DNA of 64,000 nt from Adiantum capillus-veneris (GCA_014529385.2 CM043943.1:156980747-157044746), one strand, 5' to 3'. Shown: positions 9,819-21,614, counted from the stretch's first letter. The notes: generated by a model not told the origin, from the letters alone. Made by a program: numbers and translations.

Positions 9819-11360
9819 ATGAAAAAAGTCAACCTGGGCGACCCTGACAACCCTCAACACGTTTTCTTAGCAGCTTGGTTATGGGAGCATGCCGCATTAC
9901 TTGATCAGGTAGTTTCTTTTATACACTCTTTTAAGGATGTTTTTGCTTGTTCCTACAAGGATTTGAAAGGGATCCCACCACAATTGAGTCTCCACACTAT
10001 CCCTCTAGTTGAAGGGGCTAAGCCTATCAGAGGCCGAGCTTACAAGCTCAACCCAAAGTATGCAGAGGCTGTCAAGTTAGAGCTCGAAAAAATGCAAGAG
10101 GCAAGGATCATTGTACCGGTGGAGCACTCTGAGTGGTTATCACCAATGGTGATAGTGCCTAAGAAGCAGTCCAATAAAATCCGTGTGTGTGTAGATTACC
10201 GCGCTCTGAACAAGGTAACTACCCCAGATGGTTTCCCCACACCTTTCACTGAGCGTATGCTCGAAGATGTAGCGGGGCATGTATTGTATAGTTTCATGGA
10301 TGGGTTCAGTGGATACATCCATCCAGGTGATCAGCTTAAAACGGCCTTTGTGACTCCCTGGGGTATTTGTATCTACACTAGGATGTCGTTTGGGTTGAAA
10401 AACGCTCCACCTTCCTTCAATCGAGCAGTATATCTTATATTTTGTCCTTTACATACAGATCATCTTCGCATCTTCATGGACGATTTTTCGACCTTCTCAG
10501 TTGCCCAAAATTCAACCCCAGTGGAAAATCTAGAGGAGCATCTCGCTCAGCCCTCTACTGTCTTCCTCAAGTGCAGAGAGGCACGCCTAAAGCTCAATCC
10601 TAACAAATGTCATTTTTTGGTCACTGCGGGCACACTTCTAGGCCATGTGGTGTCTGCCAAAGGTTTAGTACTTGACCCAGAGAAGATCGTGGCAATCTTG
10701 AAGTTACCACCTCCCATCAACCCGAAATGTGTGCAGAGCTTTGTAGGCCACACAGGCTATCATCGAAGGTTCATACGAATGTATGCACAGGTAGCTCAAC
10801 CATTGACCCGACTCACGAGTGCTATAGTACCCTTTAAATGGTTAAAACCTGAGGCTGAAGCATTTGAATACCTCAAAAAGCGTCTCACTGAAGCACCTAT
10901 TTTAGTGGCTCCAGATTGGTCTCTCCCTTTTCATGTGCATACTGATGCCAGTCAACTGGCTGTGGGGGCTGTGCTCACTCAGCCTAGTAAGGAGTACAAC
11001 CTGGATCGCCCTGTTCACTATGTAAGTCGTCTGCTCACCAAGGCAAAGCGCAACTACAGCACCACAGAAAGGGAAGGTTTGGCTATGGTGTATTCTTTAC
11101 AAAAGTTTCGTCATTACTTGTTAGGGGTTCACTTCACTATCATCACGAATCATCATGCGCTACGCTATCTTCTGAATAAACCCCAAGTTGCAGGAAGAGT
11201 CTCGAGGTGGCTACTGATATTCCAGGAATTCGACTTCGAAGTAGTTCTTAGTCCAGGCAAGCGGCACGTCATGGCCGACCATCTCTCTCGCATACATATA
11301 GGTGAGCCCGATATTGGGGTTGTTGATGACTTCCCAAATAGTCATCTCTTTAAGGTCTAG
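9819..11360 (+). pseudogene. Element B reverse transcriptase and RNase H
   Basis: An uninterrupted 513-codon frame carries the RT fingers and palm (KIRVCVDYRALNKVT, VTPWGICIYTRMSFGLKNAP) and the catalytic IFMDDF at about 10471-10490. The thumb and connection follow (NPNKCHFLV, GYHRRFIRMYAQVAQPL), then RNase H with FHVHTDASQLAVGAVL, ATTEREGLA-type and ITNHHALRYLL blocks. RT/RNase H copies the genomic RNA into DNA. A 12-bp in-frame deletion removes the NQLG of the GFSGYNQLGIHP block, and ITDHH has become ITNHH, so activity is doubtful. The frame ends at a TAG at 11358-11360 within the RNase H-integrase linker. Confidence 0.9.
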
Positions 11361-11390
11361 ACTGGCCTATATTCTGAGAATGCTTTTCCC

Positions 11391-12554
11391 TTGCAAAAAA
11401 GAAGACTAGTGCTAAAGTCTAGACCCTTCTCTTTGATTGGGGAACAGCTCTACAAATCTGGGCCAGAGGGTGTGCTGCATAGGTGTGTCTCTCCTCATGA
11501 AGTAGGCCACATTCTAGAAGATGCACACAGTGGTCCTACAGGTGGCTATTACCTTGGTCACATCACGGCGCAAAAAATCTTACAAACAGGCTTATGGTGG
11601 CCTTACATATTCAGAGATGCTATTGCTCATGTCAAAAGTTGTGATGTATGTCAGCGATGTGCGCCCAAGCCTAGCAACCGATCCAATCGGCCTCTGTAAG
11701 TATCTATGGCGTGGTTGCCCTTTAAGCGATGGGGCTTGGACTTTGTTGGTCCAATCACTCCACCTGCTCAACCCGGCAATTGTAAGTATCTCCTGGTAGC
11801 AACGGATTATGCAACAAAGTGGGCTGAGGCGGTGGCTACCATGGACTGTACAGCCGTCACTGTCGCAATATTTTTGTATGAAAATATTTTTTGCAGGTTT
11901 GGGTGCCCTCTCGAAATCATCAGTGATCGAGATAGTCATTTCGTCAACGACCTAATCTCAACACTCCTCACAAACTACAAGATTTTTCATCGCAAATCTT
12001 GCTCTTACTATGCTAGAGAAAATGGGCAAGCTAAGAGCACTAACAAAGTGCTAATCGCGCTTCTCAAGAAATCTTGTCACCTGCATCCAACTTCTTGGGC
12101 TCAGGCTATCCTCGGCACAGTTTGGGCTTATCGCACCTCCTTCAAGGCAACCACTAACTACTCCCCATTCCAGCTAGCTTTCAGTCTTGAAGAAATTGCA
12201 CCATATGAGTTCAACTCAGGTTCAGCAAGAGTGAGAAGTGTTCGCGTCAGAGCGGGGATTGCTTCCGCAAACCTCTCTCGTCTCTCACAGTTAGAAGAAA
12301 TCAGGATGTTAGCTTCAAATGCTCTCCAAACCGAGCAACTTCGTTGCAAAGCGTGGCATGATCGCCATCTCAGGAAGCCGAAAATAACACAGGGAACACT
12401 GGTGCTACTCTATCAAGCTAAATATCTGAAAAAAGCTAAAAATGTGGTCCCAGCTTGGCAAGGGCCATTCAGGGTACAGGAAATTTTGCCACAAAGAGCA
12501 ATCCAGTTAGTAAATTTGGACGGTGTTCCATTGCCTCGGGTAAATGGCTCCTGA
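11391..12554 (+). pseudogene. Element B integrase
   Basis: The zinc domain (11391-11699) has HEVGHILEDAHSGPT, GLWWPY and CDVCQRC; a TAA at 11697 cuts it off. The catalytic core (11706-12554) shows WGLDFVGP with the first Asp, SDRDSHFVNDL with the second and ARENGQAKSTNKV, where the usual QAES catalytic Glu is Lys (GQAES to GQAKS). The C-terminal region keeps AWHDRHLRKPKITQG and PAWQGPFRVQEILP. Integrase inserts the DNA copy into the genome. The loss of the acidic residue would abolish this. Its sequence resembles Tat/Athila-type plant integrases (ATDYATKWAEAVA). Confidence 0.88.
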
Positions 12555-13263
12555 ATCAAGTACTATTACTCCTCTGAGTAAAAAGTTTGCAACTATTTCG
12601 CCATCTGTAGGGTTCTAATATCCCATTCCTCTCCTCCCCACTACCTTTCCACCAGAACGGGTGTTCTGTTACTGTTTCAGTCTCTGCAATACTCTCAGTC
12701 TCTGCTATGCCTGTAGAAGTTTCCACCTTTCCTCCTAAGGTATCCTTTCTCCACTCAGTCTCGGTAATTGGGTATTGTCTCGAACTTCTTACAATCCAAT
12801 CACTCTTTCTCTAATTATTTCTATCATCAGTGTTATTTGACCTTAGTACTAAGGTCTTTCAAGTTAAACTCCTAGTCTGTTTTGTGATAGTTTCTTTAAG
12901 TTTGCACGATTCTCTCTATAGCATGGAGTTGTCTGTCTCTATTGTATGCCCTTTCCATCTCTACTCGCTAAAGCCCAAATCGGGTGCCTTGGCCTTGGTG
13001 TTTTCCAAGCACATCCTCGACAGTCTTTGAGACAACTTCACCTCTACTTACTTCAAGGAGCTATAGTTAAGTCTCATCCCAACCGACTAACAGGCTCTTA
13101 TCCTCCAAGAGAACAACCACACCTGCAAGTGTATCACCCAGTCTACCTCTACTCTCATATATACAACAAAATATCAACTGTCATGCCCATCAACAAGCTG
13201 CTTTAAGCTCTCACAATGATGGCCAAGATCTCACAATTATGGCCATTGCATTCGTGGTTACAG
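12555..13263 (+). other. Spacer after pol in element B
   Basis: Non-coding. Its first half is similar to the reverse complement of about 40640-41170 in element D (shared CAGAACGGGTGTT and GTTACTGT blocks), so it is an ordinary family component. The part after about 12800 has no match I can see elsewhere in the window and may belong to the captured segment that ends in PABP sequence. Confidence 0.5.
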
Positions 13264-13527
13264 CTAGTATTTTGAGCAAGAAGATGCTACCTTGCATTGA
13301 TGTCTAGTGAAGTTCAACACCTCCATAGCACGGGTAGCGTCTGGTATATTGCTGTAATTCACATAAGCATAACCAAGGGATCTCTTTGTTAACACGTCCC
13401 GGCGAACCCTAGTAGACAACACTTTCCCGACACTTGTAAACACGTCATATAGTTGTTCTTCATTGATATTGGGATCAAGGTCTCCCACATATAAAGAGTT
13501 TGTCATGTAAGGACTTGGGGCAGGCAT
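13264..13527 (-). pseudogene. Captured fragment of a poly(A)-binding protein gene (RRM1)
   Basis: On the minus strand an ATG at 13527-13525 opens 87 codons that read as the first RNA-recognition motif of cytoplasmic poly(A)-binding protein: [18 protein letters not shown] (RNP2), then a conserved VRRD and [12 protein letters not shown] (RNP1), then AMEVLNFT. After this the similarity ends and the frame runs into a TAG at 13264-13266. The N-terminal lead ([10 protein letters not shown]) is also PABP-like. PABP binds mRNA tails in the cytoplasm. The fragment lies in reverse orientation between pol and the minisatellite of B and is absent from D, so it looks like host sequence captured by this element. 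No junction intron is visible. Confidence 0.8.
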
Positions 13528-13549
13528 TGCAATTGCAGGAACTTGTTGA

Positions 13550-14155
13550 TTTTCCCCAATTCGCACTTCCACCCAATCAATCCCCCTCTTCCCTCTCCAA
13601 ATTCGCCTTACTCTCCCCACTTTCAATTCGGCTCTTCCCTCCCCAATTCACCCTTCCCCCTCTTCCCCAATTCGTCCCTCTTCCCTCCCTCCCAATTCGT
13701 CCCTCTTTCCCTCTAATATTTCGTCCCCCTCTCCCTCTCCCAATTCGTCCCCCTCCTCCCCTCCCAATTCGTCCCCCTCCCTCCCTCCCAATTCGTCCCT
13801 ATTCCCCTCTCCCAATTTGTCCCCCCCCTCCCCTCCCAATTCTTCCCCCTCCCTACCTCCCAATTCGTCCCTATTCCCCTCTCCTCCCAATTCGTCCCCC
13901 TCCCTCCCCTCCCAATTCGTCCCTCTTTCCCTCTCCCAAGTCGTCCCCCTCGCTCCGCTCCCAATTCGTCCCTTCACCTCTTCCTATTCGTCCTGGTCCC
14001 CCTCTTCCCTAATTCGTCCCACCCTCTACCCAAATTCGCCTCCCTCTACCTCTCTCCCAATTCGCCCTCTCCTAGTCGGCATCTCTCCCAATCAACTCGC
14101 CCGTTTTCCCTTACCCATCCGTTCCCCCTCACCAATTCGATCACCTCTCCCCTTG
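13550..14155 (+). repeat. Pyrimidine-rich minisatellite of element B
   Basis: About 600 bp of imperfect tandem copies of a roughly 20-25 bp unit, core CCCAATTCGTCCC followed by a CTCTTCCCTC-like stretch. It occupies the position of the C/T-rich tracts in A, C, D and E but has its own unit. The long open frames on both strands are by-products of the repeat. Confidence 0.85.
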
Positions 14156-14531
14156 ATAGACTCGGTCGTCCGAGTGTCAAACACAAACTCGACCCATATT
14201 TTTTTAGAGGCTTTATTCCTGAACCTTCCTCCGAAGTAACCCTAATCTCTCACAATTCGACCGCCCAATTCGACCGATTGCCTCTTCGACTTCCGTCAGC
14301 AGTGGAAATCTTCGACTTCTGTCAGCAGTTCAGAAGTTAGTAGTTCGGCTCCCTCTACTTCAAAAAAGTAGTATACAAAGTTTTCATATGTATGCAATTG
14401 TGGATCAGTTTTTGAGTCTGTTCAGCGTGTGATGTTCTTTTGGCTCTACATTGGAACAACTTCAGTCTCTCGACAGGGGTGACAGGGGTGACAGGGGGTG
14501 CACATCAGTTAGTATCAGATTTGCAATTATC

Positions 14532-16563
14532 ATGGCAGGTAGCAGCAAACCCTCTACAAAAGCAGTCAAGAAGCCACCACCTCAGCAACAGAGTTCTGCG
14601 GAAGAGGAGGAGGACTCGGACACTAGATGTTGAGGACTTCACTTCGAGTGATGCCAGCGATGAAAGTTACAAAGCATCCCCAACTTCGGAGTCGGATTCA
14701 GAAGCTGTCTCTGTGTCGGATGCATCTAAAGAAACAAACTTGAAAACAGCAAAGTAAAAAGAAACGCAATCAGGAAATCATCCATTAGGAGATCAGTAGG
14801 CCGGCTACATCTAAAAGTCGCACACCATTCTCCTTGGCTGTTTATCTACAGCCGCCTCGACTGTCTCTCAGCCAAATCCTCTCCAAGGACCAGCTATAGA
14901 CTATGGGTCTCACAACACTGGCCAAAGATCTCCCAACCACTGTTCCTATAGAGATGATTCATGATCTTCTAAAGAACTTTCCCAAGGTTAGGGGTAATAA
15001 ACTCACCGCTACAAGGTTAGGCCATGCTATGGGTATGAAAACCTTTCCAGCTGTGAAGCCTGCTACTCGAACCTTCTCTCAACTTTCTAAGGAGGCCACA
15101 ATTCAGTCATGTGAGGAAATGCTCAGTAGAAATCAAATCACCTGAATTATGAAAGAAACAAACAGATCTTGGCAATCTTTAGATACTACTTTCAGGTTAG
15201 AGATGTCAAAGAAGATAAAGGAAAATGTGAACTGTCCACTACATTATCCCATTGGGACGGCCTTTACTGTTTGCTCCATGCCCAACCCTGTGGATTTAAC
15301 CAGATCCTTTTTTCATCTTTACAGTCTCGGGCCAAAAGGTTTCGGACCCAAGTGAGATCTGTGCAGCTCAGCTTCAAATGTTTCACAGCCCCTCTCTTGG
15401 CATGGGTCGTAAGTATACATGGTACACCAGACGAAGTAGATGATGATATACGAAGTGTGCAAGAGAAAAGGAAATCCTTAAACATTTATGCTGATCCTAA
15501 AATCCACAAGAAAAAGAAGATCAAAGCAAAGGTGGCGAAAGATACAGCAGAGTCTCTACTCTCTTTGCCAATATCTGAGAGCCAACAGACTAAAGTAACA
15601 CATCTTCTGCGGCGCTCTCTGTCTTCCACCCCTCTCTGTACGCAGCCAGTGTCGACTCCCGAATTTCATGACAAATCGGCTCCTCGGAGGTTCCTCTACC
15701 TTCTTCCCCAATATTCACCCATACAGAGCTTACTCCACCTGCAACTACCATCCCAGCTCCTATATCAGCTCCTACTCCACTGGTAGGACCTACTCCCAAT
15801 GAGCCACCTATGCCACTTGGGAGTCCGCCAGTATCATCTTCAGGGGTCGCCAACTCTACTTCTCTGTTCCACCTTTCGGAGAAAGTATTACAAGACTCCA
15901 AGAATGCTATCGTCACCATAGAGCTTGGAGCGGAACAATTAGCCGCCACACACAAGCGCCACTCTGCCATATACGGAGCTATAGAGGGATCTCTGAAGGT
16001 GGCCGAAAGTGCCATCTCGGATCGGGATGCTACGATTTCGTGCTACAACAAGCTTTGAAAATAAAGTCAGACATCATTGAAGACCTTAAAGCACAAGTAC
16101 AAATGTTTCGGGAAATGCTTCTACATGGAGATAGGTCTACTCAGGCTGGCGTGGGGTTTGGAGGGCCACCATTGCATTTTGCAGGTCCTTCTCAGCACTT
16201 TATGGGACTCTACACACAGCCTCAGCCTCCAGTTCAGTACTACAGTCCACAATATCCTAGGGGTTTCAGTCATCGCCATCGTCCCACATGCATAGCGTTC
16301 CTTGCTGCGACGATGTTGCTGGTGCACACCGCCACGGCCGTGTCACTCGCCGTCCTCAGTACACTTCCGGACAGGTGTTACCCTCTGCCTTGCAGGAGCT
16401 GGCGGCTCCTTTCACAGGCGGCCAGGTTATGGACAACAGAGCCCAGCAGCCTCTACAAGCTCAGCAGCCCCTACAACAAAGTTTCACCATTGATTTGATG
16501 GCTCCACCTCCGGAGACTGATCCTTCGAGTGCAGTTATAGCAACTACTCTTTCTCTGGGATAA
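14532..16563 (+). pseudogene. ORF3 of element B (extra gene after pol, function unknown)
   Basis: ATG at 14532 begins MAGSSKPSTKAVKK, matching the ORF3 start in A and D. The Glu/Ser-rich N-terminal region shifts frame near 14630. The conserved domain follows at 14903-15460 (NKLTATRLGHAMGMKTFPAV, PATRTFSQLSKEATIQ). Then come a basic linker, a Pro/Thr-rich stretch, a predicted coiled coil at 15850-16110, a Gln/Tyr/Pro-rich segment, and the C-terminal block CCDDVAGAHRHGRVTRR ending TLSLG at 16560. At least four frameshifts or stops break it. I do not recognise the family. Its place after integrase is where env or env-like genes lie, but no signal peptide or membrane span is visible. Confidence 0.72.
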
Positions 16564-16643
16564 TGATTGACAGTCTTTTCACTATGACAGTACAGTAGTC
16601 ATTTCTTATTGCAGTTCAATCTTTTAGCAGTTTCAGTGGTTCT

Positions 16644-16660
16644 CTCACCGAGACGGTGAG
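16644..16660 (+). other. Conserved stem-loop before the 3' LTR of element B
   Basis: CTCACCGAGACGGTGAG is a perfect 6-bp stem with a 5-nt loop, 20 bp before the LTR. The same motif lies at 23812-23828 and 37530-37546. It sits where a polypurine tract is expected, but the sequence is not purine-rich. Confidence 0.55.
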
Positions 16661-16680
16661 TGGTTTCGTGGCGGGCAACC

Positions 16681-17226
16681 TGTAGCAAGGGCTACAACGC
16701 CACTTTCACATGACACACAGTTAGTACAATTGGTCTGGTCTGGTTCACACTGGATGGACTCTTTGGGTTGGACAGTGACACGTGGCAGGGATACAGACGG
16801 TGGCCAGGTCACCACCACTCACTTTCGGGATAGACTTAGATGGATGACATTTATGAGCCATTGGTGGCTCTTAACGATGGTACATATGATTAGTAGATGT
16901 TGGGTCATCGGTATCCTCTTCTTCACATTTGGTCCAACGTCGTCATTTTAGAGTATAGAGTCTGTACACACAGCACGTCTTCACCATCCCTGCACATTTG
17001 AGCGTCGACACCCCATTGTACCTGTGAGTCCTGGGCTGTGTGCTGCCACGGCAGAGTCTGTATCAGTTCTTTGAGATAGTCGAGTCATATGTTGTGATCT
17101 GTTGCTGTTGTGTCTCTGTGAGCTCAGCTGTTGTCTATTGTTCCAGTTTGTTTTGAGTGAGATTGTCATGCACATTGCACTGAAGAGCACCCACTGTAGA
17201 GATCACGACACACTATCCGCCCTACA
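16681..17226 (+). repeat. 3' LTR of element B
   Basis: It starts TGTAGCAAGG and ends CGCCCTACA, followed at once by target copy TTGAC (17227-17231) and gag of element A. Collinear with 5832-6394, with several dozen differences and small deletions. Confidence 0.88.
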
Positions 17227-18540
17227 TTGACTGGTGTTTTGGCCAAGGTAAACCTCAAGTTTCCTACCTGCAAGGGACTCTCCTCAGAAGATGCAAACGA
17301 CCATGCAAGGAGGTTTGTATCTCTCTGTAGAGGTCGTGGTCTTAATAGAGAAGATGCTTATTTGGTACTCTTTCCATCTACCTTGGATGGCTTAGCAGAA
17401 AAGTGGTACAGTCAGTTTGCAGAGAACCATTTTGCAACTTGGGCAGCTTTAAGACAACAGTTCTGTGCAGTATCCAGGCCAGGTGACTACCAGGAAAAGG
17501 TTTTGGATGAGTTGGCCAACATGGTGCTCCAGCCAGAGGCGACTTTTGCAAAACTCATGACTAAAACCAAGTCTCTGGTTGCCAAGATTCCTGAGCAACC
17601 AGGGGAATTTATGGTTAAGAAGTGGGTGGAGAAGGCGCTTCCCAAAACTTCCCAGCAAAAACTCCGAGAGAGTCTCCGACCTAACGCCACGTTGGAAAAG
17701 TTTGTTGCGGCTGCTACTAGGATAGAGGGCGCTAGGAAGCTGTTCACCAAATCCCTCTCATGTAGAGACCCCCTCAGTGTTTTCCGAAAGTCCTTCTGAT
17801 CAGTTAACTTCTTTACGCAGGGAACTGGAAATCCTAAAGTTACAGCGAGCTCTTCAAGAGGAGAAATCAATCTCTGTCAGATAGGAGAAGCCCCCACATC
17901 ATGACACTTTGGATCAAATCAAGAGAGAGCTAGAAGAGCTTAGGTCTCAGCAGGAGACTAAGGCTATGGTATGGTGTAGCTCAAGTCGCTCTCCAGGACA
18001 CCCTCCACAGGACTATCCCCTTCGTGCTTATTGCCATTTCTGCGAAAAGTCTGGGCATGAAGACAAGGATTGCTACTATATCAAGGGATACGGCGAATAC
18101 AACAAAGTCTAGGTCCTTCTCTCCAACAAGGGCTAGCACCAACATCCAATATGGTTTCCCCATATGGCCCTCCAAATTACATGCCACCTTTGGTCAATAC
18201 CCCTACTATCCAAGGTATGTTAGGTACTTTTCCGTCTCAAAGTTTTTATCATACTCATGCTCCCTCAACCCCTTAGAGTTTCTACACCTCAGCTTCTAAC
18301 TCCATGCAACAAGAAGAGAGACCACCTCATCCCCCGTTTCGTCCATCAAATCGGCCCATCTTATGCTACAGATGTGGAGAATATGTCCATTAGCAAAGCA
18401 AGTGTCCTTTACTGGAAGAGTCTCCTCCTTGCTGTCATTGTTCGGAGTCTAAAGACAGCTACAATAAGGATTGTCCCAAGCAAAGAGCATCCTGGTCTTC
18501 AGGCCCAACTCAGAACCAACAAGAATTCACATTCCCGAAG
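17227..18540 (+). pseudogene. Element A gag, main part after the B insertion
   Basis: From the duplicated TTGAC the capsid region runs open to 17799 (LSSEDANDHARRFVSLCRGR, then LDELANMVLQPEATFAKL). A frameshift precedes 17800; a further frame holds the knuckles from 17909. The first knuckle has lost two cysteines (CSSSRSPGHPPQDYP); the second, CHFCEKSGHEDKDC, is intact; stops break the spacer at about 18110. The second pair is also damaged (18360-18490). This is a decayed copy of the same gag as in B-E. Confidence 0.75.
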
Positions 18541-20455
18541 ATCAATCTGATCACAGCGAGCACCACCCCTCAGCCATCACTTGCTACTCATACAGCTCGG
18601 CCACAACAAGTGGCGGAGCCTGTTGGCGTACTCACTCGGGCACAAAGAGCAGCCTCAGCTTGCCAACAGGTCCATCTCGTCCATCACTTCCACAACGTGA
18701 CCAAACTGACGAGCCCTTCATTGGTGCTAAGAGTAGGCTAGTCTCTATGCTTTTGGACATTGATGGAGCCTTCTTAGAAGCAGTGGCTGACTTGGAACAG
18801 GTCAGAGTCCCAGAGGAAGCCGAAATTGAAGGAGCTAAGCCCATAGCGGAAGCAATCTTGAAGAACACCTTTCAACAAGTGTCTCTTTATGACATGCTCC
18901 GGCTAGATGCAACCCTCAGAAGTGACACCCTCTCAGTCATTTAGTCTTTGTACCAGGATGTAGGGCCTAGTGGCGGGCACCTCCCTGCACATCCCTCAAA
19001 GTCTTACATGATCTCTTATCGAGCTGCTCCCCTCACCGACTACAAAAGTCCTTGTCTCACTGTATCTATTCTTGGGCATCATTTCTCAGGTGTCATAGTG
19101 GATGGTGGATCCGGGATCAATCTGATGCCAAAGTTTACTATGTTGGCTTTAGGTCTGCAGCCTACCCGCCCTGCTCCATTCACTGTTACATTGGCTGACC
19201 AGAGGAAAATCTATCCAGTGGGCATAGTAGATAAGGTGCCTCTGAAGGTACAAGACTTCACATTTATCTTGGATTTCGTGGTGGTCAGTCTTCCCCAGGT
19301 GGAGGGAGGATTTCCTTTACTTATTGGTAGACCATGGTTGCGGCATACTAAGGCACTTCATGATTGGGGAAACGACGCTATGTGGATACATACTCCTGGC
19401 TCCCCTATGCAACCAATTCGACTTGAAGGAGGTATGGATCGAGTGGTTCATCACAGCTTGTTGTCAGTACAGTCCAACCCCGACCCCGGGCAGCCTATCC
19501 CACCTGACGGGTCTGACGAAGACCTGCTGCAATGGTTGGAAGCTACCACATCGATGTCGTGCTATTTGGTCTCTATTCAAGCCTCATATGTGCCTGTAAC
19601 ACTCTCTCTCCCGGCTCCTTAGGCTGACACAAGTGACCCAAGCGCTACAGCAGAAAGTGTGCCAGTCAAAGAAGCAAGTTTGTTAGTCCTTGATGACCAT
19701 GATTCAAGTGTTTCCTATGATGGAAGCTGTCGTCCTTGGTGAGCCTATAACACATCACCCAAGGGGGAAGAAATCTCCTCTGCATGAGTTCGCCAACGTT
19801 CTACCTCTTCTTCCATTATCTTCCGGGTCTGACGCCCCGCCCACTAAAAAGCACTCTGCTATGTCTGTGTCTGAAGACTTACCCTTCGAGGAGCTTCCAC
19901 CAGGATGGTTACAAGAGGAGTATGCGGAGTTCCAATCTATCAAACACCAGCCCATGATGTCTCGAAGCTCGAAGAGGCAGCTCACTTTTCATCTTCCGAG
20001 GCACCCTCTCCAGTTACACCTCCTGACCCGGTCAAAGAAGTCAACCTTCGCGATCCTGACAACCCTCAGCACGTCCTCTTAGCAGCTTGGTTATGGGAGC
20101 ATCCGCTCGATCAGGTAGTCTCTTTTATACACTCTTTTAAGGATGTTTTTGCTTGGTCCTACAAGGATTTAGAAGGGATCCCACAAGAATTGGGTGTCCA
20201 TACTATTCTCTGGTTGAAGGGGCTAAGCCTGTCATAGGCCGAGCTTACAAGCTCAACCCAAAGTATGCAGAGGCTGTCAAGTCAGAGCACGAAAAAATGC
20301 AAGAAACAGGGATCATTGTACCTGTTGAGCACTCTGAGTGGTTATCACCCATGGTGATAGTGCCTAAGAAGTAGTCCAATAAAATCCGTGTGTGCATAGA
20401 TTACCGTGCTCTGAACAACGTAACTATCCCAGATGGTTTTCCCACACCTTTCACT
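18541..20455 (+). pseudogene. Element A protease and start of reverse transcriptase
   Basis: The gag-protease linker is at 18541-18944. The protease frame (18948-19622) has VIVDGGSGINLMPKF and PLLIGRPWL, with the family D-G-G site. A linker with several stops reaches the first RT block: GRAYKLNPKYAEAVKSEHE and EHSEWLSPMVIVPKK, then a TAG at about 20374. RT similarity stops abruptly near 20455, in the TPFTE block before the catalytic motif. Everything from there to the integrase end is missing. Confidence 0.78.
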
Positions 20456-20750
20456 GATGTTTCCCATTCATTACACATGTGGAATTCAAGAACTATTGTA
20501 CATCCGAGTGGATGACCTCTGGGAAGAAAGTGGGGATGATAAGGGGCTGCGTTTGAGGGGCCATAGCCAGCCTTTGAATACTATTCTAGCCCTCCTGCCT
20601 GGTTATCCCGAGAGGAGGAGGCTTGGCCTATGCTTCAACTTCCTCAACATCAGAGCTAAAAGGAGCTAAATTGATTTGACCCAGTCGGAGCTCAAAGGAG
20701 TTCTAAGGCACAGAATGTCATAATTTTGTCTTGACTAGAGCTCGCCAGAA
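20456..20750 (+). other. Foreign segment replacing RT, RNase H and integrase in element A
   Basis: This 295-bp stretch is unlike the pol genes around it and unlike any other copy in the window. It contains a frame that stays open for about 65 codons to a TAA at 20669 (including YIRVDDLWEESGDDKG and LPGYPERRRLGLCF). That could be a piece of another coding gene or chance. The C/T-rich minisatellite begins right after it. Confidence 0.45.
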
Positions 20751-21330
20751 TCTCAATATCTCCCCTGCCCTCGCCCCCTCTACCCACTCAACCTCGCCCC
20801 TACCCACCCAATCTCCCACTCGCCCCTATCTAGGCCCCCTAGCCCCCTCGCCCCTATCCACCCAATTTTCCTCCCTCGTCGCTACTCACAGCATCTCCCC
20901 TCTCGTCACTATCTAATTCCCCCTCGCCCCTATCTAATCCCCCCTCGCCTCTACTCACCCAATCTCCCCCTCTCGCCCCTATCTAATGCCCCCTCGCCCA
21001 AATTTAATCCCCCCTCGCCCCTACTTACCCAATCTCCCCCTCTCGCCCCTACCCACCCCTCCCTCACCCTATCTCCCTCCCTCTACTCTCGCCCCTACCC
21101 TAATCCCCCTCGCCCCTCACCAGTCCCCTCTCCCCTCACCCCTACCCTCATCCCCCTCGTTCCCTCTACTCTCACCCCTACCTTGATCCCCCTCACCCCT
21201 CGCCAGTCCCCTCTTCCCTCGCCCCTACCCTCATCCCCCTCGTCCCCTATTTTTCCTTGCCCCTACCCTCATCCACCTCGCCCCTATCTCCCTTAACCTC
21301 GCCCCTATCTCTCCCTTCCTCATACAATGC
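20751..21330 (+). repeat. C/T-rich minisatellite of element A
   Basis: Imperfect tandem units around CTCGCCCCTACCC, C-rich on the coding strand, between the truncated pol and ORF3. Same polarity and place as in C, D and E. Confidence 0.85.
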
Positions 21331-21614
21331 CTCGCCCTACCCAGACCTACCTCGCCCCACACTATCAACCCTCGCACCTATCCTCCTTATACCGATTCTC
21401 CACGGACAGCCTCTTTCAACGATCTCAATTCTCCAAGAAGAGATCTCTTTCAGCGATCTCAATTCTCCACGGACAGGCCTCTTTCAGTGATCTCACAATT
21501 TTCATGCTCTGCTCAAGAACTGTCTGAATGTACGCTTTTGTGAATTGCTTTTGTGGGTTTGTAAGCTTCTGAGGATACATGCACAAAGTGCGTTCAAAAC
21601 AAGAACAATTCAAG

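Larger units (their letters stand above)
5832..17226 (+). mobile_element. Element B: Ty3/gypsy LTR retrotransposon nested in the gag of element A
   Basis: LTRs at 5832-6394 and 16681-17226 bound an 11.4-kb element. A perfect 5-bp duplication, TTGAC, flanks it (5827-5831 and 17227-17231), and removing the element restores continuous gag sequence of A. Order: LTR, primer site, gag with four zinc knuckles, protease, RT, RNase H, integrase, spacer with a captured PABP fragment, pyrimidine-rich minisatellite, ORF3, stem-loop, LTR. The two LTRs differ at several dozen positions by eye, so this insertion is clearly older than D. All coding parts carry frameshifts or stops. Confidence 0.9.

Noticed and set aside
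13264-13626. A functional PABP gene
   Set aside because: Only RRM1 is present, the frame ends soon after, and the sequence upstream is the minisatellite of element B.
13500-14239. Several long frames (up to 170 codons) on both strands
   Set aside because: They are made by tandem repeats of CCCAATTCGTCCC; the peptides are monotonous Pro/Ser/Arg or Gly/Glu/Asp repeats and resemble no protein family.
20751-21330. CRISPR-like or satellite array
   Set aside because: Units are short and imperfect, without unique spacers, and the tract always sits between pol and ORF3 of a retrotransposon.
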